Counted from the stretch's first letter, positions 1 through 5,983 are shown. The stretch: 5,983 bases of DNA from Akkermansiaceae bacterium (GCA_023300205.1 JALZVD010000256.1:1-5983), one strand, 5' to 3'. Notes: a model not told the origin generated them from the letters alone. Made by a program: numbers and translations.

Positions 1-1412
1 GTGGGCTCATCGAGGATGAGGAAGTTGGCCGGCTGAATGAGCATACGGACTAGGGCGACACGTGAGCGTTCACCACCTGAGAGGACTCCGACTTTTTTGA
101 AGACGTCATCACCACGGAAGAGGAAACATCCGAGGATGTTTCTGACGAGTGGTGCGTTCTCTCGAGAGGCGACCATTTCACAGGTTTCCATGACGGATAG
201 GTTAGGGTCTAGTTCGTCCGCATGATTCTGAGAGAAGAAGGAGATTGCTGATTTTGAGCCGAGGGTGAATTCACCGGAGTCGGGATCTTCTTGTCCGGTG
301 ATGAGGCGGCAGAAGGTTGATTTACCAGCACCATTGGGTCCTACGATGGCGATGCGATCGCCTTTCTCTACTTCGAAGTTGAAGTCTTTGAAAATTTCTG
401 TTCTGGAGTATGCTTTACTGGCATTTTCTAGTTTAGCGACAGACTGAGCACTGGGTGGAGGCTTTGGGAATGTGAAGCTCATGACTGCGTCTTCTACTTC
501 CATCTCGATGAGTTCAATTTTATCAAGAGCTTTGATTCTAGACTGGGCTTGAGTAGCCTTGGATGCTTTGGCTCTGAAGCGTTCGATGAATGCCTTTTGT
601 TTTTGGATTTCTTTTTGCTGGGTATGGTATGCCTTGATCTTGATCTCTTTTCTTAGCTTGGATTCCGTGAGGTAGTAGGAGTAATTTCCAGCGTATTCTT
701 CTGCCTTACCGTGTGCGAAGGCGATGGTTCTCTTAGTGAGAGCGTCTAGTAGAGAGAGATCGTGAGAAATGATGATGATGGCACCAGGGTAGTTGAATAG
801 GTATTGCTCCATCCATTGCTGGGAGTCGATGTCTAGGTGGTTTGTAGGTTCATCTAGAAGGAGGACTTCTGGCTCTTGGAGGAAGAGTTTGGCCATGGCG
901 ATACGCATCTGCCAGCCACCGGAGAATTCTGAGCAATCTCGCTGGAAGTCTGAGCGTTTAAAGCCTAGGCCAGTGAGTGTGGATTCGATTTTTGGTTTGA
1001 TACGGGTAGGGTCAAAGTGTTCGAGCTGGATTTCGAGGCCGCCGATTTTATCAAGTACATCATAGTATTCTGGTGCACGAGGATCCATGTCATCTAGTTG
1101 TTTTTCTAGGATAATGATTTCGTTTTGGAGGGCTTTGGCTTCTGCGAATGCTGATTCTGTTTCGTCCCAGAGTGTGATGCCGGAGATGTGGATGCCTTCC
1201 TGTGGGAGGTAGCCGATGCGGCAGCTTTTGGGCTTAGTGATTTGGCCTCCATTGGGCTCAAGGGCTCCACCGATACATTTCATGAGGGTGGACTTGCCTG
1301 CGCCGTTATGGCCGGCAAAGGCAATACGCTCTTTTTCGAGAATGGTGAATGAAAGGTCGTCAAAGATGACGCGTGGTCCGAATTCGACTCTGAGTTTTTT
1401 GATAGCTAGCAC
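1..1412 (-). CDS. ABC-F family ATPase, YheS/Uup-like (3' end outside window)
   Basis: ABC-F proteins are soluble tandem ATPases that act on the ribosome (translation factors or antibiotic-protection proteins), not transporters. My reading of the minus strand gives about 470 uninterrupted codons. The first ATPase domain has Walker A GHNGAGKST (residues 34-42), signature SGGW (164-167) and Walker B LLLDEPTNHLD with D187/E188. A charged linker follows (about 245-300), containing FIERFRAKASKATQAQSRIK, which resembles the inter-domain tRNA-contacting region of YheS-type members. The second domain has Walker A GPNGAGKST (358-366) and signature LSGGE (444-448); the window ends within its Walker B, LILDEP. 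No membrane segments are visible. The start chosen is GTG at 1412-1410, because MLAIKKLRVEFG matches the usual N-terminus; an in-frame TAG lies 10 codons upstream of it and there is no ATG between. No Shine-Dalgarno sequence is seen. Family assignment is firm; the subfamily is an inference. Roughly 50-180 residues are missing compared with full-length members. Confidence 0.93.
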   Translation of the reverse strand, partial: MLAIKKLRVEFGPRVIFDDLSFTILEKERIAFAGHNGAGKSTLMKCIGGALEPNGGQITKPKSCRIGYLPQEGIHISGITLWDETESAFAEAKALQNEIIILEKQLDDMDPRAPEYYDVLDKIGGLEIQLEHFDPTRIKPKIESTLTGLGFKRSDFQRDCSEFSGGWQMRIAMAKLFLQEPEVLLLDEPTNHLDIDSQQWMEQYLFNYPGAIIIISHDLSLLDALTKRTIAFAHGKAEEYAGNYSYYLTESKLRKEIKIKAYHTQQKEIQKQKAFIERFRAKASKATQAQSRIKALDKIELIEMEVEDAVMSFTFPKPPPSAQSVAKLENASKAYSRTEIFKDFNFEVEKGDRIAIVGPNGAGKSTFCRLITGQEDPDSGEFTLGSKSAISFFSQNHADELDPNLSVMETCEMVASRENAPLVRNILGCFLFRGDDVFKKVGVLSGGERSRVALVRMLIQPANFLILDEP

Positions 1413-1534
1413 AGCGGTGGTGTAGCGGAAATAGAGGGGAAGGGAATGCTAAAATGTGCTTGGGGGATTTTTTTTAGGTTGCTTGGGGTTTAGGAGGTTA
1501 GGGTGTAATGTGTAGAAGGGGTGCTGCTACGCTG

Positions 1535-2242
1535 CTAGATGGCTAAACCTTGGGAATAACGGAAGAAGACGCGCTGATTTTTTTTGAGTAGCACTGTGGT
1601 TTCTACTGGGAATTCTACACTGCAGAGAATGCCGCGATGGTCTTTTGTGATTTCTCTGAATTTACGTGTCAAGTTAGGATCTCCGTAGTGGTCGGCGATC
1701 AATTTTCCGGTGATTCCACAGCCTTCTTGCTTCACAAAGCTAGTAAGAGTGGCAAGCGGAGGTTTAGGAGGTTTCACAGTATTCTCATCAGCGATGAGCA
1801 TCATGGTCCCGACAGGGAGTTCAGTTAGTGAAAAGTCCTGCCCGTCTATGCGATCGATGACTAGATTGAAGCCGAGCATTTCTGGCGTAAGTTCTAGGCC
1901 TATACGATGTGAGAGTTCGGCCATGTCTGAGGAGCAAGTGACGAAGAGGTGACGATGTCCGCGAATGGGTGTTCCCCGTGGATAGACATTGAGTTCGCGT
2001 CCACCTGAGGTGCGAGTGACGGCCTGATGGCGTTCTCCCACAATGCCTCGGTAATCGACTTCCAGCGAGTCTACCTCATGGGTTAGGCTATAGCGAGGAA
2101 AGTGATCATCTTCATTCAGTTCAGCAGAGGGAAGCATGAGGCGGGTGATGCGCCCTTCGTCTGGGAGATTTGCATTCTGCCTTTGAACGAGACGTTTCTG
2201 CTCCTGTTCGAAATAGTCTGCTGCGTTTTGATAGAAAAGCAT
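1535..2242 (-). CDS. MOSC-domain protein, probably lacking the usual cysteine
   Basis: MOSC domains occur in molybdenum-cofactor sulfurases, mARC proteins and stand-alone YiiM-like proteins, and are thought to handle sulfur or the molybdenum cofactor. Visible MOSC hallmarks are GIVGERH (residues 66-72, for the family's GxxGDRH), a strand-rich stretch HRHLFVTCSS (96-105), LGFNLVIDRID (123-133, for GENLxxxG), LPVGTMMLI (142-150) and a closing RGILCSVEFPVETTVLLKKNQRVFF segment (203-227). The family usually has a cysteine in an RxPC-type motif after the LxxG strand; here that position reads KPPKPPLATL (157-166) without Cys. C175 and C207 are nearby but not obviously equivalent. There is no signal peptide, so the protein is probably cytosolic. 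The N-terminal 50 residues are charged and not recognised. The ATG start has no Shine-Dalgarno sequence. The gene stands 122 bp before the ABC-F gene and 86 bp after the possible small ORF. Substrate is unknown. Confidence 0.78.
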   Translation of the reverse strand: MLFYQNAADYFEQEQKRLVQRQNANLPDEGRITRLMLPSAELNEDDHFPRYSLTHEVDSLEVDYRGIVGERHQAVTRTSGGRELNVYPRGTPIRGHRHLFVTCSSDMAELSHRIGLELTPEMLGFNLVIDRIDGQDFSLTELPVGTMMLIADENTVKPPKPPLATLTSFVKQEGCGITGKLIADHYGDPNLTRKFREITKDHRGILCSVEFPVETTVLLKKNQRVFFRYSQGLAI

Positions 2243-2328
2243 GGTTTTTGTTTACGCGCTGGTTTGATTCTGGAGATCTGTTTGTTATTGGGAGGTGCTT
2301 TATTTCTCTTTCAGGGAAAGGGGTTGGG

Positions 2329-2406
2329 TTAGAGGAAATTATTTCTTATATAGATGGCTGTAGTTGATAGAGCGATGATGATGAGGAAGAGGATTATACG
2401 TTTCAT
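2329..2406 (-). CDS. possible 25-aa hydrophobic small protein
   Basis: Reading the minus strand from an ATG at 2406-2404 to a TAA at 2331-2329 gives a 25-residue peptide that starts MKRIILFLIIIALSTTAIYI. It has two basic residues, then about 17 hydrophobic ones, then a short polar tail (RNNFL), which is the layout of a single-pass small membrane protein or a bare signal anchor. It follows the stop codon of the 163-aa gene by 28 bp in the same orientation, so it could be the last cistron of that unit. Its ATC-rich hydrophobic core resembles the N-terminus of that neighbour (MNKKLLTIIAIIIICG). There is no Shine-Dalgarno sequence, as at the other starts here. At this length chance is a real alternative, or the AT-rich DNA could be part of the MOSC gene's promoter region. 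No function can be assigned. Confidence 0.35.
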   Translation of the reverse strand: MKRIILFLIIIALSTTAIYIRNNFL

Positions 2407-2434
2407 TTTGATGAAGGAAAACGGTAGAAGGGGG

Positions 2435-2926
2435 TTATTCTGTGATGGTGGCTTGGGAGATTTTCCAGTCACCGTCTATTTTTTGGTAGATGAGGATGGA
2501 GTTGATTTTGTGGTCTAGTTTGACCTGGGGTGATTTGATTTGGAAGTTTAGGGTGACGTTTGCGGTGTCGTTAGTGATGTCATTTATGGTGATTTGTTTG
2601 TCCGTGATGGTGACGATGGCGGGTGAGTTGACTAGTCCGCTGTGCATCTGGACTAGTTCAGCCTTGATGAGTGTGGTTCCTAGTTCTGAGGCGTAGGGGA
2701 TGTCTGCACGGTTTATGGTGAGTGTGACTTCGTCATCGAGTATGTCTCTGAAGGTGCTGGTGGTGATGGCGCCGCCGAATCTGCCATCGCCAGGTTCTTT
2801 CTGGAAACATTCGATGAGTGATTCTGTGGATCTGGTGACGACTTTAGAGTCTGAAAACCACCAGAAGTAGAGCCCTGTGCCGCAGATGATGATGATGGCG
2901 ATGATCGTGAGGAGCTTTTTGTTCAT
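2435..2926 (-). CDS. hypothetical membrane-anchored extracytoplasmic protein, 163 aa
   Basis: I do not recognise a family with confidence. The N-terminus MNKKLLTIIAIIIICGTGLY is a positive start followed by one strongly hydrophobic segment (about residues 5-23), which reads as an uncleaved signal anchor. C15 is preceded by isoleucines, so it does not make a normal lipobox. The remainder (about 24-163) would lie in the periplasm. Its last 70 residues alternate hydrophobic and polar positions (VTITDKQITIND, ANVTLNFQIKSP, SILIYQKIDGDWKISQATI), typical of a beta sheet. The ending with GDWKI is reminiscent of NTF2-like/SnoaL-type domains, where a final strand carries a similar W-containing motif; this is only a suggestion. 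The gene begins 27 bp after the adaptor gene ends and probably belongs to the same transcript. It could be an accessory subunit of the adaptor. No Shine-Dalgarno sequence precedes the ATG. Confidence 0.82.
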   Translation of the reverse strand: MNKKLLTIIAIIIICGTGLYFWWFSDSKVVTRSTESLIECFQKEPGDGRFGGAITTSTFRDILDDEVTLTINRADIPYASELGTTLIKAELVQMHSGLVNSPAIVTITDKQITINDITNDTANVTLNFQIKSPQVKLDHKINSILIYQKIDGDWKISQATITE

Positions 2927-2953
2927 GGTGTGTGGTTGCTGGGATATTTTTTA

Positions 2954-4258
2954 TTAGAGTCGGATTGGTTTGCGATCTTTGCCTTTGCTGTCACTAGTTC
3001 TGTTAGGGGGCGTTTTCTTGGTGCTTTTGTTTGCTTCTTTCGTGTCTGGGTTGAGGTCTTCAGGGGTGATGATGTTTACTGGGGAGCCATTGGTGGCAAA
3101 GCTGAGTCTTGAGGTGGCGATGGTTTTTCCAGCTAGTTGAGGATCCTGGGTGATGACTGTGTCTGGGGTGGTCCAGATGATGTTAATTTCTTGTCTGAGG
3201 ATGGCGTTGTCTTCGATGAGGATGATTTCATTGGCTCCATAGAGGTGCTTGCGGTCGATGATGAAGGCGTCTTTGAGTGTGTTGCCGATGATGGCTGCTT
3301 TTACTGGCTGGTTGATACGTAGTGGTGGAGCGCTGCTGATTATGCCGAATGGGTCTTCAATGCGGGCGATGACGAATAGTTCACGAGAGGCGGCATCTAG
3401 CTCGCCTTCGACGCGTTGGATGGAGGCTTGCCAGGTGGTTTTGTTGTTTGAGTTGATAGCATCTGTAAGGGTGACCGGGATGTTCTGGTTTCCTTGTTCG
3501 TCGATGGTGATCTGCTCTAGCTGGACAGAGGAGAGAGGGAGGCGGATCTCTGCTGCGTCTGTGGCGTAGATTTCACCTAGGTTGGAGTTAGCGCTTACTG
3601 ACTGGCCTGGACCGACGAGGCGGGTACGGACGCGGCCGTTGATGGGGGCTTTTATGGATGTGCGTTGGAGGTTGATTTTGGCTTGGTTGAGTGCTGCTTG
3701 TTGTGCTGCGAGGTTTGCTTCTGCTTGGCGGAGCTGGGGCTTTCTGAGGACGAGGTCATTTGGCTCTTCATCAAAGCCGATGTCTTTCCAGTTTCTGAGG
3801 GCTTGTGCGGCGGTGGCTTTTTCCTGAATGAGTGAGGCTTCTGAGCGGGCGAGGTCAGCTTGAGCATTGATGATCTGGGCTTCGAGGTCTGAGGTGTCTA
3901 GCTTGACTAGGATATCTCCTTTTTGGAAAAAAGCTCCGTCTTGGAATTTAGGGGAGATGTAGATGACTCTGCCTGGGACGAGGGGGTTGAGGGTAGTGGA
4001 GGTTTCTGCTTTGACTGTGCCCTGGGTGTTGAGTCGTACGTGGAAGTCTATTGGGGTGAGAATGTCAGCGGTGGTTTGCTGGCCATTTGCTTTCTTTTTC
4101 TTAGATCCATGGGTTATGGATTTTTGTTTGTAGTTCCCTTGGTGAGCACTGTTGTCCTTTTTGTTTTTCTCTTGAGGCTTGGAGAAATGGTTCACCCCTA
4201 GCCATGTTATTAGAACGATGACGATGATGGGGATGAATTTTAGAAGAACATTTTTCAT
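2954..4258 (-). CDS. HlyD/RND-type periplasmic adaptor (membrane fusion protein)
   Basis: Adaptors of this family bridge an inner-membrane transporter and an outer-membrane channel, or regulate an ABC exporter, from the periplasm. An N-terminal hydrophobic segment (about residues 7-22) anchors the protein; a Lys/Gln-rich linker (about 27-63) follows. The first half of the lipoyl (biotinyl-like) domain is at about 78-122, including LNPLVPGRVIYISPKFQDGA and FFQKGDILVKLD. An Ala/Gln-rich alpha-helical hairpin spans about 123-198 and the second lipoyl half 199-232 (SIKAPINGRVRTR, then VGPGQSVSANSNLGEIY). A beta-barrel (about 235-322) and membrane-proximal domain (about 325-398) follow. The tail (about 401-434) is rich in Lys, Pro, Ser and Thr. 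The hairpin is short, as in RND-type adaptors. No RND permease or TolC-like channel gene is next to it: the downstream gene is the 163-aa anchored protein and upstream, 53 bp away, is the exported ClpP-like protein. Family assignment is strong; the transported substrate is unknown. Confidence 0.93.
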   Translation of the reverse strand: MKNVLLKFIPIIVIVLITWLGVNHFSKPQEKNKKDNSAHQGNYKQKSITHGSKKKKANGQQTTADILTPIDFHVRLNTQGTVKAETSTTLNPLVPGRVIYISPKFQDGAFFQKGDILVKLDTSDLEAQIINAQADLARSEASLIQEKATAAQALRNWKDIGFDEEPNDLVLRKPQLRQAEANLAAQQAALNQAKINLQRTSIKAPINGRVRTRLVGPGQSVSANSNLGEIYATDAAEIRLPLSSVQLEQITIDEQGNQNIPVTLTDAINSNNKTTWQASIQRVEGELDAASRELFVIARIEDPFGIISSAPPLRINQPVKAAIIGNTLKDAFIIDRKHLYGANEIILIEDNAILRQEINIIWTTPDTVITQDPQLAGKTIATSRLSFATNGSPVNIITPEDLNPDTKEANKSTKKTPPNRTSDSKGKDRKPIRL

Positions 4259-4311
4259 TTGTTATCGACTGATTTAATGTGGGGGGACTGTCATCAGTTT
4301 GAGAGATATTT

Positions 4312-5583
4312 TTATTTCACTTGGTAGTAGCCGTCTGGGTTATGGAGGAAGTAGGCGTCGTATGGATTTAGTCTAGGAAGGTATAGGCATGGTTTACCGT
4401 CTTTATCTAGGCTTTCGCTGAGAGGTGTGACTTTGTCTGCTTTATTGGGTTTGATGGAGTCAGGGTTGATTACGGCGGCAGTTTCTTTGATGCCGGTGAC
4501 GATGTGGTTGACCCACTTTAGCTTTTGGGCGTCTGTGGCGAATTCAACCCAATCACCATCGGAATTTTTATCATACATTTGCTTGATAAATTGGTCTGTA
4601 GAGATACCCATTTTCTTAGCGACTGGTGTGGCTAGTTTTTCCCACCATTTATTAGCATTAGCTAGGGATTCTTTTTGCTGGGTGAGGTTCATGGTGGTGA
4701 AGAAGAAGCTAGAGCTAAGCTGGTGGTGGAGGATGATGGCATTTGGGTATGCGTATGATTCTTCTGCGAGGGTGGTGATGGTGGCCGCCATGGATGCGGC
4801 GAATGACTTCACAACGACATGGATGGGAGCACTGGAGCCTTCCATGGCTTTGAGAATACGGTAACCAGCCATGACTGATCCACCAGGTGAGTAGTCGATG
4901 ACGATGAAGATGGGGAGTGTTTTGTTTTTGTTGTTGTAGTAGTGGATTCTGTCACAGATGTGATCTGCTGTGCTTGCTGTGACTGCGCCATTGAATGCGA
5001 TACGGCGGTCAGAGATGATGAGAGTGGTGTCTTGGAGTGGGTTCTCTAGGTAGATGGGTTTGTTGTCTGCGAAGTTGGCTCTTTCTGAGTCGATCTTGAT
5101 GGCTTCTAGCTCAGCTGTCTGGAGAGTGGTGTTGCGGAGTAGCTCGGTTTTCTCAAGAGCGAGAGCAGAGGAGGCGAGTGATGCTTTGCTTTTGGCGATG
5201 GATGCCTCACGTTTTAGCTTTTCTTCTAGGTCTGTTGCTGTTTTGAGTTCTGCTTTTTCGAGAGTGGCTTGCTTGAGATCTTCGATTTGTTGTTGCTCGG
5301 TGAGGAGTTCACGCTGGAGCTTGAGTTTGGATATTTCAGCGCGGGTTTCAGCGAGTTCTGCTTTGAGCTGTTCTGCGCGGAGAGCGTTTTTTTCTGTGAG
5401 TTTGGCTAGTTCTGAGTCTTTTGGCGTAGATCTCTGTGCTGCGGATGGTGTGGCTTTTAGAGGTATGGCAACTGGGGGGGTGACAACAGGAGCAGCAGTC
5501 TGAGCGACGACGGAGAATGTGGTGAGAGCAATGGCTGCGGGAATGATGATACGCTTATTCATGATGAAGGTATTATGGTTCAT
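4312..5583 (-). CDS. exported coiled-coil ClpP-like serine protease
   Basis: The product appears to be a serine peptidase of the ClpP/crotonase-like fold acting outside the cytoplasm. A signal peptide (hydrophobic core IIIPAAIALTTFSVV, residues 12-26) has a likely cleavage site near VVAQTA. Residues 27-55 are Ala/Pro-rich, and about 56-171 form a long charged coiled coil rich in Glu, Lys, Leu and Ala. The ClpP-like domain is at about 186-365: RRIAFNGAVTASTA resembles ClpP's strand after the N-terminus, SPGGSVMAG (232-240) is the oxyanion/Gly-Gly motif, S264 in FAASMAA is the nucleophile, H287 in PNAIILHHQ matches ClpP's MIHQ histidine, and D344 in DGDWVEFATDAQ aligns with the third triad residue. 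The C-terminal tail (about 366-423) is not recognised. Canonical ClpP is about 200 aa, cytosolic, and partnered by an AAA+ unfoldase; none is seen here. The start may be M8 (5562), which gives a cleaner signal peptide. Membrane-bound NfeD/SppA-type relatives are the closest alternative. Confidence 0.88.
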   Translation of the reverse strand: MNHNTFIMNKRIIIPAAIALTTFSVVAQTAAPVVTPPVAIPLKATPSAAQRSTPKDSELAKLTEKNALRAEQLKAELAETRAEISKLKLQRELLTEQQQIEDLKQATLEKAELKTATDLEEKLKREASIAKSKASLASSALALEKTELLRNTTLQTAELEAIKIDSERANFADNKPIYLENPLQDTTLIISDRRIAFNGAVTASTADHICDRIHYYNNKNKTLPIFIVIDYSPGGSVMAGYRILKAMEGSSAPIHVVVKSFAASMAATITTLAEESYAYPNAIILHHQLSSSFFFTTMNLTQQKESLANANKWWEKLATPVAKKMGISTDQFIKQMYDKNSDGDWVEFATDAQKLKWVNHIVTGIKETAAVINPDSIKPNKADKVTPLSESLDKDGKPCLYLPRLNPYDAYFLHNPDGYYQVK

Positions 5584-5603
5584 CGGGAAATGATAGCAAA
5601 TGA

Positions 5604-5632
5604 AAAATATTGGGAGTCTTGCTCTGGGTTAA
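5604..5632 (-). promoter_or_regulatory. weak candidate sigma70-type promoter before the protease gene
   Basis: On the minus strand TTAACC (5632-5627) and TATTTT (5609-5604) are separated by 17 bp, each matching the sigma70 consensus at 4 of 6 positions. It sits about 20 bp from the first ATG (5583) and about 41 bp from the alternative ATG (5562), in the 141-bp gap after the CobW-like gene. Chance matches of this quality are common and the host's promoter consensus is unknown. The rest of the gap shows no other gene, hairpin or repeat. Confidence 0.2.
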
Positions 5633-5724
5633 GGATAGAGGAGAAAGAGGAATGGCTTGGGGTGTGGTCTATGGCTTTGATTTGTGAATACTAGGGTTGG
5701 GATACTCTGGCACTTTGACAGGAA

Positions 5725-5983
5725 TTATTCTTTATTGGTGGCTCCGATTTGTTCTTCAGTGAGTTTTTGTAGTTGTTGGGTATCTAGGTCTGGGCCGATG
5801 AGGATGGCGGAGTTTGGGACGTTGTCGTTGAGGTTTACTCTTTGTGTGTATTTGGATACTGTTGTGCCTACTCGTTCGAAGAGGTAGCGGTATTTTGGTT
5901 TTTCTGTGACTCCAATGAGGAGTTTGGTTCTGATGACGTCTGGAGGTAGGAGTGCGAGCCAGGTTCTGATGGTTTTTTCTGAT
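5725..5983 (-). CDS. CobW/COG0523-family GTPase, C-terminal domain only (5' end outside window)
   Basis: COG0523 proteins are G3E-type GTPases that deliver metals (cobalt in CobW, zinc or iron in others) to target proteins. Only the last 85 residues lie in the window, so the Walker A and the CxCC metal motif cannot be checked. The visible part fits the CobW C-terminal domain: it opens with IRTWLALLPPDVIRTKLLI (the family's xWLxxLPxxVxRxKG segment, with Leu for the usual Gly), continues with KYRYLFERVG and ends with NSAILIGPDLDTQQLQKLTE, matching the characteristic hydrophobic-IGxxLD motif close to the end, then stops at TAA (5727-5725). It is read in the same direction as the protease gene but separated by 141 bp, so it is probably a separate unit. 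Which metal it handles cannot be said. Confidence 0.75.
   Translation of the reverse strand, partial: SEKTIRTWLALLPPDVIRTKLLIGVTEKPKYRYLFERVGTTVSKYTQRVNLNDNVPNSAILIGPDLDTQQLQKLTEEQIGATNKE

Noticed and set aside
2308..2320. Small hairpin CTTTC-AGG-GAAAG between the small ORF and the MOSC gene
   Set aside because: A 5-bp A/T-rich stem with a 3-base loop and no following T run is too weak for an intrinsic terminator.
2346..2351. TATATA as a -10 box for the MOSC gene
   Set aside because: No -35-like hexamer lies at suitable distance (the base run there is TCGCTC), and the site falls inside the possible small ORF.
2880..2884. Lipoprotein signal around C15 of the 163-aa protein
   Set aside because: The residues before the cysteine are all isoleucine, lacking the small residue needed at -1 of a lipobox.
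2872..2910. GATGATGATG runs on the + strand, resembling a microsatellite
   Set aside because: They are ATC isoleucine codons of the hydrophobic anchor on the minus strand, seen at the anchors of neighbouring genes too; imperfect and short.
3652..3867. Minus-strand overlapping frame of 71 codons inside the adaptor gene
   Set aside because: It lies out of frame within the conserved hairpin and lipoyl region of the adaptor, and its Ser/Lys/Pro-rich product looks like a frame shadow.
4268..4298. Inverted repeat ACTGAT/ATCAGT with a 19-base loop between the protease and adaptor genes
   Set aside because: The stem is only 6 bp, the loop is long and no T run follows on the minus strand, so it is not a credible terminator; as an operator it is no better than chance.
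4427..5503. Long + strand open frames of about 145-149 codons opposite the protease gene
   Set aside because: Their Ser/Val/Ala-rich low-complexity products are what a reversed coding strand yields; the minus strand encodes a clear domain protein over the same bases.
5715..5720. Perfect TTGACA -35 box on the + strand
   Set aside because: There is no -10-like sequence about 17 bp downstream and no + strand gene to serve; it lies beside the end of the CobW-like gene.

Overview
The window reads as part of a Gram-negative bacterial chromosome. All recognisable genes lie on the minus strand. A periplasmic adaptor of the HlyD/RND type implies a double membrane. Base composition is moderate. The coding strand is rich in A and C and poor in G, and none of the predicted starts has a recognisable Shine-Dalgarno sequence. 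Together with the unusual exported ClpP-like protein this makes me lean towards Verrucomicrobiota or a relative, but that is a weak inference; no rRNA or other phylogenetic marker is present.

In transcription order (right to left): (1) the last 85 codons of a CobW/COG0523-type GTPase metallochaperone, cut by the right edge; (2) a 141-bp gap holding at most a weak promoter; (3) a 423-aa exported protein with a signal peptide, a long coiled coil and a ClpP-like serine protease domain whose Ser-His-Asp triad appears intact; (4) a 434-aa membrane-anchored HlyD/RND periplasmic adaptor; (5) a 163-aa membrane-anchored protein of unknown function; (6) a possible 25-codon hydrophobic peptide not reported by ordinary length cut-offs; (7) a 235-aa MOSC-domain protein that seems to lack the family's usual cysteine; (8) an ABC-F ATPase (YheS/Uup-like translation factor), cut by the left edge just after its second Walker B motif.

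Genes 3 to 6 are close together (gaps of 53, 27 and 28 bp on the minus strand) and all encode products predicted to enter or cross the inner membrane. They could form one transcription unit for an envelope function. The protease and adaptor are the interesting pair: no RND pump or outer-membrane channel is encoded between or beside them in the window. The flanking CobW, MOSC and ABC-F genes look like independent cytosolic housekeeping functions. No tRNA, rRNA, CRISPR array, insertion sequence or convincing intrinsic terminator was seen. No gene-free stretch exceeds about 150 bases.
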